From NCBI RefSeq assembly GCF_003369915.1, contig NC_046677.1:20540913-20604912 (forward strand): a stretch of DNA of 64,000 bases, given 5' to 3'. The notes under the pieces are model-generated. The model made no database searches. It was given only the letters and a program-made list of their open reading frames with translations, and was not told the DNA's origin. Made by a program: the position numbers and the translations under genes. Below, one piece after another: positions 37,895 through 48,623 of this stretch (position 1 is its first letter; each line of letters starts with the position of its first letter). This DNA is from Drosophila miranda. Taxonomy: Eukaryota; Arthropoda; Insecta; Diptera; Drosophilidae.

Positions 37895-38860
37895 CAGTAT
37901 TTTAATGATATGCAAATCTTCGGAAGGCTATATCTCAGACGAATAGGGCCAGATCGCTGCAGGACCAACTCTCCCAGGATTGGGAGAGTCCAGACTGCCG
38001 AGCTGCATCAAAATCTCGACTCCGAAAATGGGGCCGATTTTTGGCAAATTTAATGATGTAACCATCATGATTTTTTGCGAAAATCGTGAAAAAATGGATG
38101 TCCTTTTTTCCGATGGCAGTCGACTGGCAGGACTCTCCCGATCACGAAAAGACACGCTGCACTCCGATGGGCTGACGGATAGCGGAAATATAACCTACGG
38201 AAAAACCAGTATTCTAATGAAATACAAAGTCCAAATATTCGGAAGGCTATATCTCAGACGAATAGGGCCAGATCGCTGCAGGACCAACTCTCCCAGGATC
38301 GCGAGGAATCAGAGAATCAAACGGCATCAAAATCTCGACTTTGAAAATGAGGACGATTTTTTAAAATTTAATGATGTAACCATCATGATTTTTTGCGAAA
38401 ATCGTGAAAAAATGGATGTCCTTTTTTCCGATGGCAGTCGACTGGCAGGACTCTCCCGATCACGAAAAGACATGTCGCACTCCGATCGGCTGCCGGATAG
38501 CGGAAATATAGCCTACGGAAAAACCAGTATTCAAATGAAATGCAAAATCAAAATATTCGGGAGGCTATATCTCAGACGAATAGGGCCAGATCGCTGCAGG
38601 ACCAACTCTCCCATGATCGAGAGGAATCAGAGAATCAAACGGCATCAAAATCTCGACTTTGAAAATGAGGCCGACTTTTTTAAAATTTAATGATGTAACC
38701 ATCATGATTTTTTGCGAAAATCGTGAAAAAATGGATGTCCTTTTTTCCGACGGCAGTCGACTGGCAGGACTCTCCCGATTACGAAAAAACATATGTCTTC
38801 CATCAAAATCTCGACTACGAAAATAAGGCCGATTTTTTCAATTTTAATGATGTAACGTGA
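37895..38860. repeat. Tandem array of a 318-bp repeat
   Basis: ATGATGTAACCATCATGATT recurs at about 38,053, 38,371 and 38,690, with a truncated copy near 38,847, giving a period of 318-319 bp. Units include GGCAGGACTCTCCCGATCACG and GCTATATCTCAGACGAATAG. The first copies belong to the right arm of the inverted repeat; matching units at 35,080-35,460 lie in the left arm. Because 318 is a multiple of three, one frame stays open for 236 codons (37980-38690), but it merely reads through repeats. I associate this family with obscura-group flies from memory only. Confidence 0.8.
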
Positions 38861-39230
38861 TGGAACAAACCGGCCAATGGAGAAAAATTATCTGATTATT
38901 AATAAAATAAGAATATATACTTACTTAATACTTTTCTCTGTGCGTTACAAACTGTTGCTTAATTTTAATATATCCTCTCCAATGGTATAATGATTGTTTG
39001 ATGATATTTTCCCTCGAGTTTTTCCCCACACAACAATCTGTGTGCACTGCACCATTTTAAGCATGCCCCACCGCACTAGCTGTAACCCCATTAACAGTGC
39101 CGCGCTTTGGACATCCCGTGGAGGCTTGATAAAAACTTTGGAGCTAAGGCTTCCATTTGGGAAACTCCACAGCTCAAAAGACAGTCTTGATTGACACCTG
39201 GCCCTGTCCTGGCTTATCTAAGAGCCGCTG
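38861..39230. other. Junction between repeat block and lipase gene
   Basis: Unique-looking AT-rich sequence gives way to the lipase promoter. No gene or element is seen, apart from the end of the truncated repeat unit on its left side. Confidence 0.5.
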
Positions 39231-39272
39231 GCAACTATAAAAGCGGAGCTTTATTGAGCCGTGCCACAGTTA
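39212..39272 (+). promoter_or_regulatory. TATA / initiator promoter of the lipase gene
   Basis: TATAAAAG at 39236-39243 is followed about 30 bp later by CCACAGTTA, a plausible initiator (start near 39,267), and then by the start codon at 39293. A GATA-type site (CTTATCTA, about 39,213) lies just upstream. This focused architecture fits a tissue-restricted, possibly gut-expressed gene. Confidence 0.65.
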
Positions 39273-39292
39273 AATTCGTTGGACGTCCAAAT

Positions 39293-41265
39293 ATGTTGAA
39301 GCTTTGCTGGTTATACGTGGCCCTTGGCTGGCTGGTTGGTGAGTTATGGATAACTTGGATACGGCTTTGTCTCCGCCTCTGTTTGAGTCTGTTGAGTCTG
39401 TCCGAGTTATTACTCGTACACACACAAAGACGGCAGCAGTGAGTGCGCTTTGATTCAGAATAATTAAAGCGCTCCAGGCCAAGAATTAATTGCTGGAACA
39501 GCAACCGGTTTCGAGGATTACTAATGCGTCAGCATGGCCTCATTAAAGAGTTCGCTGCGGCTGGCACTTGGAGAGCTTGGGCCTTGGGTCATCATGGGGA
39601 GTTCTCCGAATCGCGACAGATCAGTCAGTGGGCAACGTTTAGCTGGTCAAGATGTCCTCCAATGCGCTGGCCTGCATCTGTAATGTGATCAATCCCTGCC
39701 GTAATGAAGTGTCCAACACGTTTGTGGTTATCCAGTGGCTCATCACGGGCTTTGCGGCTCTGGCTCAAGTGGTGCGGCCCGTGCTGCTGCTCTGTAAAGT
39801 GGTTCATCGACATGACTGGGCTTTTCCTGATTGGTTTTCCACTTCTCTTTTGCAGTTGGCATACGCGGGGAGGTGGCTTTAAGTCAGGAGGACTACAACA
39901 AGACCTGGATCTATATGCCAAATGGCGAGGGGAAGCCAGAGGTTGCCTATTTGGTGGAACCACCGCCGGAGAACCGTATCAATCTGCCGCAGCTAATCAA
40001 ATTTGAGCTGTATGGAAGGTGTGTTTCTCCTCCGATTAATTCAAGCTTCAATTTTCAATCTCCTATTTTCTGGTCTTTCCAGCGATTCCTCTCTCAGCTC
40101 TAGTGCGGACTTCTGGATCGACGACAACAACTTTGAGTTCCCGCAGCGACACAAGCGCGATACCTGGCAGGAAATGGCCGAGAAATTCAATCCCGAACTG
40201 GACACCAAAATCCTCGTCCACGGCTGGAAGTCCAGTACCATGAGCAACTCCATTCAGTCCATCCGCGGGGCCTACATAGAGCGCGGTCAGGTGAATGTGT
40301 TCGCCATCAATTGGCAGGATCAGGCGGACAATATCTATTACCTGACTCCAGCTCGGTACACGGTTCAAGTGGGAAGAGCGGTGGCCAAATTGATCGATCT
40401 CCTGGTGGAGGAAAAGGACGCTGATCCTCAAAGAATTCACCTCATCGGCCACAGTCTGGGTGCCCACATAATGGGCTATGCGGGATCGTACACGAAGTAC
40501 AGGGTGAATCGTATTACAGGCCTAGATCCTGCTCGTCCTGCATTCGAGGATTGTATTGGGCCGGAGAATCATCTGGATGACACGGATGCCAACTTTGTGG
40601 ATGTCATACATAGTTGTGCGGGATATCTGGGCTTCCGCAAGCCCATTGGCATGGTGGACTTTTATCCGAATGGCGGTGGGCCACCGCAACCCGGTTGCAA
40701 GGAGCTATCCCAGATTTTCAGTGAGTATGGTGGTTGATTCATATAACAATCTTAACCAAACGTTAGTAACAAACAGCGGAAGGAATTAGCTAGCCCTATT
40801 AGTTAGACATTTTCTAGTTCTTTCTATGGAAACTACTTAGTTTTTTTCTTGAGGACTTTTCCTCACAGAACCAGTACTACGTCATTCAGTTTTGATAAAT
40901 TCTTAAGACCCTTTAATGTTTCTGAAGGTAACACTGCATAAGCTAGATAGATTTCCAAACTATCTGTATAGATATTTGGATAAATTGTCAATTTCCTCAT
41001 ACATTTTCCCTATCTGAAATATATTTTTCCAGCTGGTTGCAGTCATGGACGCTCCTACGAATATTATGCAGAGTCCATCAACTCCCCAAAGGGTTTCTAC
41101 GGCGTTCCGTGCTCGGGTCTGGACGAACTTAAGGGCAAGAACTGCACTGGCGGCAAAATCCTAATGGGTGATCCAGTGCCCCGCGATGCTCGAGGCATCT
41201 TCTTTGTGAAGACCTCGAACAAGCCGAGCTACGCCCTGGGCATTGACGAGATCTTGAACAACTGA
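39293..41265 (+). CDS. Secreted lipase of the pancreatic-lipase family
   Basis: Exons 39293-39338 (signal peptide), 39856-40018, 40083-40720 and 41033-41265 join in phase for 359 residues. The sequence has the family hallmarks: the nucleophile elbow GHSLG (Ser about 194), the acid in TGLDPARPAF (Asp about 218) and the histidine in GCSHGRSYEYY (about 287). The catalytic triad is therefore complete and the enzyme should hydrolyse ester bonds of acylglycerols or phospholipids outside the cell. The signal exon is short and hydrophobic (LCWLYVALGWLVG). It is transcribed toward Tg; the two stop codons are 127 bp apart. By recalled gene order it corresponds to CG7367 of D. melanogaster. An alternative first exon cannot be excluded. 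Confidence 0.92.
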
Positions 41266-41392
41266 TCATAATTTTCTATTTAAAATATCAAAAATTAATA
41301 TAATATTATTCGAATTAGAATTATTTACAACAAAAAACTTAATCTATGAATACAAAACGAATCCCATTTCAATTGAGGTCGGGTGCTGCGTA

Positions 41393-44300
41393 TTATGCTA
41401 TAACATCTGTGCGTCGTCGGATGATGTTGCTACTTCGATGGCTGCCGTTGGGCTGGAGCAGATCCTCGGGACGGGGCTCGATCTCGTAGTGCTTATAGCC
41501 ATCCACATCGTCTAGTTCCTTGGAGGTAAACTTGGCAAGAAGTGTGCCGCGACCGGCATACGGGGGGACATACTTAAATGTGGCTGCAGCTGTTCCCCCA
41601 ACAGGTATCTCGGTAATCTGTTGAAAAAGTTTTTATTAGAAGAGAATACTCAGAAACATGAATTCCCATCCCCACTCACCTTAAACTTCAGTGGCTGCTC
41701 TATGCCAGGACCCTCGACGGTGAAGAGCCCCTTGTGCAAGGGTATTGGCAGTGGATTGACCAGGCGCACAATGACATCAATCTCTTTACGGGACACAATG
41801 CTGCCCTCACCCATCTGGAACTTGATGTCCGGCTTGCGTACTCGGAAATCATCCTGGGCATAATACTCGTAGTCTGTATCCTTCACTCGCGCAGAGGCGG
41901 AGATCTGAAAAGCCGCCTGGGAAGAGAGTTTCTCAAAGTACTCCTCGAAGATGACCTCCATGCGGACGTATTCGCTGGCCTTTGGCTCCAGCTCCAGTTC
42001 GAAGCCGATGGACTTAACCTCCATGGCTCCCACGCCCGTGTAAAGCACCGCATCGCAGTTGACTTGACCGGTCGCCAGATGACTCTTTTCCGCGCTCTTA
42101 TTGGTCACCTTTAGGACAACGCTAAAGTTTTCGCCGATCTTGATGTCGTCCTTTAGCTCCATATCGAACTCTACCTCGTTGAAGTTATCGTTAAGGTAGT
42201 ACCGACTGAAGGCATGCCGTGATTGCTTCAGGGCTTTCAGCATGGTGCTACGCTCCTCCTCGGATCGCTCCGCATGCTTGTAGCTATCCGTGATGTCCTC
42301 CCGATCCCACTTGAGGACCGACTTAGTGCTGATCAGATGTCCAATGGCCAGGGTGTCCTTTCGCAGCAGCTTCAGCGGCTGACTGGGACCGTTGTACCGC
42401 CAATAGAGCTTGTCCGCATTGACCTCCGCAAAGACGAAGCCACCGTCGAAGGGTCTGAGGATCTCGCCATGCTTCACCGCCAGCACGGAGGCTGGGCCCA
42501 CACGGTACATGTTGTCCGATGCCTCCTGGGGCGTAGCATCCACAACCTGCCAGCCATCGTAGGCGCCATGCTGGCCCACGCCCAGATCGGGACGCTGCAT
42601 CCACAGCTCGTTCCACACGTGGTAGTTCCAGATGGAGTCGGTGGTCTCTGCGTCCAGCTTCTTGTTGTTGGCATCGATGAAGACGTCCACGGTGAGCGAG
42701 GCCTGGGTATCATGAGCAGAAGAGTAGCATGTCACGATGCGGGCTGGTATGCCCAGACTGCGGGCAATGGTGGCCAGGACGCCACTGAAGTTCCAGCACT
42801 GGGCAAACTTCACGGACTTCTGGGTCTTGTGGAACTGCTGCAAGATCTCCGGGGAGCCCGTCCACTTAGTGGGCGCCACACCGCCCGAGAAATCTTCCGA
42901 CCAATTGCCCAGCAGCACACCATCATCATCCACAGAGTTTACCAGCGCGGACAGGGCACGGGCCACCCGCACAGGATCGCCCCTGAAGGCGGGTGGGATT
43001 CTGCCCACGGTGCCGAGAACCTTCAGGCTGCATTCGAGAACATGCCGCTCGAACTGGCCAATCTTCCACACCGAGGGACGTAGCCGGTTGTAGGAGCCTC
43101 TCCAGATGAGGGTCGTGTCGTGCATCACGTACTCTTTGCGCTGCTCGCGATCCTCCAGATACACCTGATCCTCCGGGCACCACGGATTGAACAGCACGTA
43201 GATGGGCAACGGAACGGGATAGCTGCGGGAGCCATCACCCAGCAGCTTGGTGTCGATATCCAGACGCCACTCTGTCACCGGACAAGTCGAGGGCGGTTTG
43301 ATCAGCACCGTCAGGAGCGTACCCTCGTGCGTCTCAATTCCAGCTCCCCATTCCAGGGTGTCGCCCAGATCGTCGATGCCATCGTGGGGCACCAGAGCAG
43401 TCAGTGTGCCATGTCCTGGCCTGGGATTCTTGTCATCAGCCACGCTGAAGACAAAGTTGATGGCATCCTTGCTGGGGCTGTAGTCGCGGTTGAAGTGAAT
43501 GCGCAGGCGGAAGGGTTCTCCGCGGCGCACGATGAGAGCTTCCTTGGCCGCCGCCGCATAGAAGTGGCTTGTGTGGTGCTCGTTGTGGTTATCCTCCTGG
43601 CAGAGATCCACTCGAAGCACACCGAGAACCGCCGAATTAGCCGCATCTATATGAATAACAAAGTCAGATTAGTCAATTGTCGGCTCTCATTACAATCTGT
43701 CAGTGAGGGGTTCCACTCGTAGCTGATCGCTTCTGTCTGGTACAGGCGATGATCTCATAAAGCAAATGGCCTGTCAGCTGGTCTGCCCATGCGATACGAT
43801 CCCCTTCCTCGCAACATACTCACTGACTAATCGCCTTTGGCCATAAACATAACAAACTTGTGCCACAATGGCCAAAAAGTTCAATGCCAAGCCAATTAAT
43901 TCTCTCAGTGGACGACAATCAAAGTGACGCCAACGCTAACACACAAAAAACAGCAACAAAAATTGACAAAAAAGTGGAAAATAGTTCTGCGAAATCTTTT
44001 CTAAGAAAGTATGTATCACAAGAGAAGAAATCAATTTCTTCAAAATATGTTGGGCCAAAGAAAATAAGCATTCAGTATGTTTTGGCACGTGTTATGTCAA
44101 TAAAGTAAGCTCGAATACTTTTATAACCGACTATTTCATTGTTAAAAGCCAATTTAGAAACGTTTCAAATCATACTTAATTCATAGACCGAAAGTATTCC
44201 TTCAGTTGGTCACCATCTCATTAAAGAGAATATTTTTAGCGGAAAGAAGAAAATATTGGTTGAAGCATACAATATTTCTGTCAACACAACACAAAAAATT

Positions 44301-47191
44301 GAAATAAATAATTAATTTCTGCACTAAGGAATCTTATTTGAGAATAAAAAGTGTATTATTATCTAAGATGTTAGAATAAACGGAAAGAAGCCGATTAAAA
44401 GATACGGGTTTTTTTTTTTAAATAATAAATCCCATTTAAATCCTATTTCTTTATAACCAAATGGGAAGCTTTTCTGTGATCAATGGTTTGGTAGCCAAAG
44501 AAAATATTGTTCCCCAAGAGATTATAAGTTTTGGTACGTTTAGCTATTAAATGAATCTATAGAGAATATATATATTGATTGAATTTCAAACTAGAGTGCA
44601 TCTAATAGATTCCTACTCATTTGGTACTCTGGCTTTGAGGATTAAAATTAAAATTTTTGCATTATTTATTGCTTATTTAAGTAGACAAAAAACTGTTGTT
44701 TTTTCCTTAAAGAAATCTTGTTTAATGACCAACAGGTTTTAGAGAAACTTCTTCGAAAACAATTTCAATCCAAAGCTTCTTAAATTCAAGAAAAGTGTTT
44801 TTATGTCTAAAATCCATTTACAAAGGTTACCAAAACGTATCGAACCATGAAAATGGGTCTTCCCATTCGATTTCACTTTCCCTGAGCATCAAAAGATATT
44901 TTCCCATTGTCCAATCTTGTCCCATAAAATCTAAGCACATTAGCCAAGAGCATGATCAAAAAGGCATAATTTTTTTTTTTTTTTTTTTTAGAATTATCTT
45001 GCAGTTATGATATGTGGCTGACAGATGCCTCGCTGTTCCACATGGCTGCCCTGCCACCCCACCTTTTTGTGCAGTTTACTTTACTGTTCAATCAAGGGGA
45101 GCAAACAATTGAATCGTTTTAGTTGAACTTTTGATTGGAATTTCGACATTGATAAGTAATGTAATCAACTCAAATATTTGATATGTATATACGTACATAT
45201 ATAGTAGCACTGAAATATGCATATTTGTATGTTCGAGTATATGTGTGTTAATAATTTACGCGAAATAGCAAAAACCTCCCGAACGTGTCAAACAACCCAT
45301 ACAAATATTCAGAACGGAAACAAAAACACACAAAAGTGAAGTCATAGACCGAAAAAAAAACAATCAAACAAAAGCAAAATTAAATAATATTCCAAAGATT
45401 CGCAAATATTTCTGGTAGTTCCCCACAACAAGTGTCGTATAACACGCTATTCGTTAATTTATGTTTTTTCTATGATTGTTTTTAGGGGGATGGACATTTA
45501 CTTTCAATATCCGGACCAGGACGTGTGCTGCGGAAGGGATTCACTCGTCGGGGCGGGGACTGTGGCCACCAGCGCTGGATCCAGCTGGGGGTATAATTCC
45601 GATAGTTCCAGTAGCTCATTTTCACTGCTGGCTAGCACGACTCGGCTTAGGCAAATTAAAGCCTTGGGGCACGACTATTTATGTGCTACGGTTTACACAA
45701 GCAGCAACAGTAACCGTAATAGCTATAATAACACAGCAAGCCTAACGGAAACGCTTCAAAGTCTCGTCTCGAATGGGGCTTTCTGTTCTTTGTCCCGTAT
45801 ATCGAAGTGTACGCCGCAACGCTTTAAACTAAACTGATCACTCTCTGCTCTGCCCATCAGTAAATCGCTTGGGCCAGATAGTTGCCTCGCCTTCAATGCG
45901 TGTGGTTCGCTCTCAGACATCTCTCTATATGGGCTCTCCATGTCTCTGGATCTCTCTCGGATTGGTAGTCTGTCATTAATAATTATTTACGGGAAGCAGC
46001 GCTTGAGGGCAGCTTCTAGCCGACCCGTTGGTAAGACGGCGAAGAAGCTGTTTCAGGCACTACGTCATCGTTCATGGGCAGCCAACATCTTGATTGGAAA
46101 CCGCCTCAAAAGAGCAAAAAGAGCAAACTGATTGTAATGCACGGTACTAGTGGGAGTCAAGGGCATATTGTATTCGTGGGGACAGATGTAACAGGCAGAA
46201 AGAAGAGTTTTCTAACTGTATTCCTGCACCAAATAAACAAATTATTCGATTTAGCATCGCCTGTAGGAGACCTCTTGAGGAGTTGCTACTACTACTCTAG
46301 AAAAACTGCGGAGTTTACAATTTGCTAGCTATAAAAGGTTTAAAGAAAATTAAGTCTTTCTTGATATATGTAGAACTAGTTTGTTTTTGATAATTTCCTA
46401 AAATGTAGAACATTTTAATTAGATCGTACTCTACTTTGTGCACAAAAATGGTATCCCTAGGTCGGAACGTCCCTTATAAACTAGTTTTTCTTAGGAATTT
46501 CTCAATGCTCATCATTAATTTGCATTCGCAATTTAAGCTGTGATCTTATTAATTATTTCATTAGCTATTTGTGAGTAATAATTGTATAAATATCGAACTT
46601 TTCGGGGATAGAACTGCTGTGCAAGATCATTGTCAGCTAGCAGGTGTGTTTTTGCTTTGTTTGTTTTTATACAATTTTCGAAAATTGCTCCTATAAAATG
46701 AATAATTCGAGTGGCTGTTGGCTCTTGTTCGATCTAGACAAGGTACAAGATTGTGGGCAGCTAACTACGAATTCTGATACACCCACGGCAGCAATTTGCA
46801 TACATAAAAGGCGATATCAATAGAAGCGAATGCATAATTGCTGGTACGAGTATTGCACAACAAAATAAATCAATTTGAATAGAGTTAGTCAACAACAATA
46901 GCAAAGATCAAATCAAATGGGGACAGAGAGCCCCAGGCTTGGAGAAACCTTAAAGAGAGGGATAGATTTTTACAGACATGCTTCATATTTGGAGAGAACA
47001 AAACCTCAGTCAGACATATTTACTTCTTCCTTAATTCGTTATCCTGATTGCCACTCACCCGTTTTATCTCGACCGGGAGCTCCTGCCATGTAGTTGGCAT
47101 TGACATTGCGTACACGAGGCTTGGTCTCATCCTGATCACTCTTCTTCCACCAATCCTTACACTTTTTGCAGCACGACAGTTTCTGTCCCAT
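41393..47191 (-). CDS. Tg: Transglutaminase
   Basis: Exons 47059-47191, 41680-43646 and 41393-41617 join in phase (G|AT, then phase 0) for 774 residues, the expected size. It forms epsilon-(gamma-glutamyl)lysine cross-links. The catalytic triad is visible: Cys about 328 in KFAQCWNFSG, His about 387 in WNYHVWNELW and Asp about 414 in GWQVVDATPQE. The first exon codes MGQKLSCCKKC, with Gly2 for N-myristoylation and adjacent cysteines for palmitoylation. Drosophila Tg isoform A is reported to use these lipids for exosomal secretion. The enzyme cross-links hemolymph clot and cuticle proteins and dampens immune signalling. A second isoform with another first exon is known in D. melanogaster; I could not place it within the 3.4-kb intron 1. 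Confidence 0.95.
43647..47058 (-). other. Intron 1 of Tg
   Basis: The intron is mostly AT-rich with a T20-plus run near 44,970. Between about 45,475 and 46,330 composition becomes more balanced and short frames appear on the plus strand (45472-45837, 45476-45745, 46074-46328), preceded by an acceptor-like GATTGTTTTTAG. None has a recognisable domain. It may hold an alternative first exon, a regulatory element or an old insertion. Confidence 0.45.
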
Positions 47192-47238
47192 ACTTAGGAT
47201 CTTAACAATTCCGAAACTTTGACCGAGGGAGGGCGTAG

Positions 47239-47425
47239 TCAAGCTCCGAGTAAATAAATATATTGGCAAACCGGTTCGCCCGTCAATTGATAAGCCTTTG
47301 CTTTGGTGTGGATTTGTCCGATGAACTTATAGGTGCGGTATTTGAACTTCAATGCCTCACTGGAGACATCCGACGTGTGCGACTCTCTACTGTCCACAAT
47401 TAGCTGGCATTTTATTTTTTGGTTA
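47239..47425 (-). other. Coding-like open frame upstream of Tg, status unclear
   Basis: After an acceptor-like AAAATGCCAG, a minus-strand frame runs about 60 codons to a TGA at 47239. It includes ALKFKYRTYKFIGQIHTKAK, and third positions favour G/C as in the real exons around it. It lies just upstream of the Tg start and downstream of the 62-residue gene, so it could be a last exon of another transcript, an upstream frame in the Tg leader or chance. No family is recognised and no partner exon was found. Confidence 0.3.
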
Positions 47426-47852
47426 AAATGCAATGGAATGCCAAGTCGAGACAATTTAAACTGTAACAGCTGTGATCACGTCATCATCGAAAGCTTCGAT
47501 TGAACTGGAACGCGCCAACGTTCGACGGCGACTGTTTAGGCACCCCGTTCCGTTCTGGCATCTTCGCTCAACAGTTTTTACATATGTATGGTATGCCATG
47601 CCTGACCCCAGTGTCAGCTAGTGGACGGCCTCGGGTGTCCAAAAACCAGACATGCGTGTGTAAATTGATCGGCTCTTAATGGAAACATCTCTGAGCAGTT
47701 CGTAATTGTATCATGATTGACTATGATTTCTAGATGGTGTTGCTGCTGTTCTTGGGCAGCTAATTGCTTCGGTGTAAAGATGACGTGAGGTGTGGCTGTC
47801 TGGACAGAATCTTGACAACTTTATCGAAGCCATCTATTGAAGGCAATAGCTG

Positions 47853-48098
47853 CTATGGCGGATGCAGTCGTTTGAGAAGCTTGACAACCGGCTCTTCCAT
47901 GCTTTCTTCAAGTCGTTCCAAAAAACTATAGAAGCTGACAGCTCTTCTTGAACTGTCGGCAGACATCTGCAAAACAGAATTTACCATTTAAAGAATGATT
48001 AATTGTAGAACCTTCACACTCACCCCGTAGTTCGCAAGTCTATTTTGAGCTCCGACTGTTTCCGGTCGTTTATTCCAGATAAGATAGTTATCATCCAT
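47853..48098 (-). CDS. Small protein of unknown function, 62 residues
   Basis: Exons 48024-48098 (25 codons) and 47853-47966 (37 codons plus stop) join in phase 0 across a 57-bp intron with a GTGAGT donor and a TTTTGCAG acceptor. The product starts MDDNYLIWNKRPETVGAQ and continues with a helical, amphipathic half containing YSFLERLEESMEEPVVKLL. There is no signal peptide or membrane segment, so it is probably intracellular. The clean splice sites, short intron and phase agreement argue that it is real. The second exon also begins with ATG, so a 37-residue form is possible. I do not recognise a family. It lies between Tg and the acyltransferase pair, divergent from the latter. Confidence 0.6.
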
Positions 48099-48339
48099 CT
48101 TCGAAAAAAAATTTTAAAAAATCTTCGAAATGAAATTGTCTTATGTACAAAAAAGTTAAAAATATAAACAAATCAACAAACAGCTGATCGCCGGCGATAG
48201 ATATTCGATTGGTTGCAACGCAAATATGAGTAAAGCTGCTATCGCATTTCAATAAAACTATCGTAAGCGAAGCATGAAGAGAATTTTGAATTTAAGAGAA
48301 AAACTACATATTCAAGAGAACAAACACGCTAAATTTTCT

Positions 48340-48480
48340 CTCCTTTTTATACCCTTGCAGAGGGTATATCTCACAGAGGGAAACATCTTATCTCCGTCCC
48401 CAGATCGAAACCGTTCGGGCAGGGAAACTATATCATTTAGCTATTTTTAAGAAAACATTTTTTCAGTCTAAGATATAGAA
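48340..48480. repeat. INE-1/DINE-1-like dispersed repeat fragment
   Basis: TATACCCTTGCAGAGGGTAT, an imperfect hairpin, is typical of the abundant INE-1/DINE-1 non-autonomous Helitron-like elements of Drosophila. The following 100 bp (ending near ATATCATTTAGCTATTTTTA) probably belongs to the same copy. It sits just upstream of the first acyltransferase gene's TATA box. The boundaries are estimates. Confidence 0.6.
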
Positions 48481-48504
48481 AGAGTGTGATTTGTTATATA
48501 AGGG

Positions 48505-48536
48505 TATATAAACTTCAGCGCGCCGACTATCAGTCT
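48505..48536 (+). promoter_or_regulatory. TATA / initiator promoter of first acyltransferase gene
   Basis: TATATAA at 48505-48511 is followed by ATCAGTCTCG with the initiator TCAGTC at 48530-48535, a spacing of about 27 bp. Transcription would start near 48,532, giving a 92-base leader before the chosen ATG. A GATA-type TTATC lies upstream at about 48,388. Confidence 0.7.
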
Positions 48537-48623
48537 CGTCACAACTTTAACTGTGTATGTGCGATAAGCATTTATGTTTTCAGTTTCAGTTCAATTTTTG
48601 ATGCAGTTTCAGCTGGATATCTG

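Larger units (their letters stand above)
35075..38315. repeat. Large imperfect inverted repeat with 1.6-kb arms
   Basis: Sequence from about 35,075 to 36,665 reappears in reverse complement from about 36,690 to 38,315. Landmarks pair in order: the GGCTATATCTCAGACGAATA repeat segment, TTAACCCTTCCTTTCATTTTAG, a gene-like 3' end, and GTACAACAAACTTTTATTGT. The inner arms are nearly identical and the outer 318-bp repeat units differ by roughly a tenth. I see no transposase frame and no clear target-site duplication. It could be a fold-back-like element, an inverted duplication made at a chromosome break, or an assembly error. It separates Mss4 from the lipase. Confidence 0.85.

Noticed and set aside
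35075-38315. Reading the inverted repeat as a classic terminal-inverted-repeat transposon
   Set aside because: No transposase frame, no clear target-site duplication, and the outer ends run into a tandem repeat; left as an unclassified inverted duplication.
42223-43083. 286-codon plus-strand frame
   Set aside because: It runs antisense to the catalytic exon of Tg and reflects that gene's G/C-ending codons.
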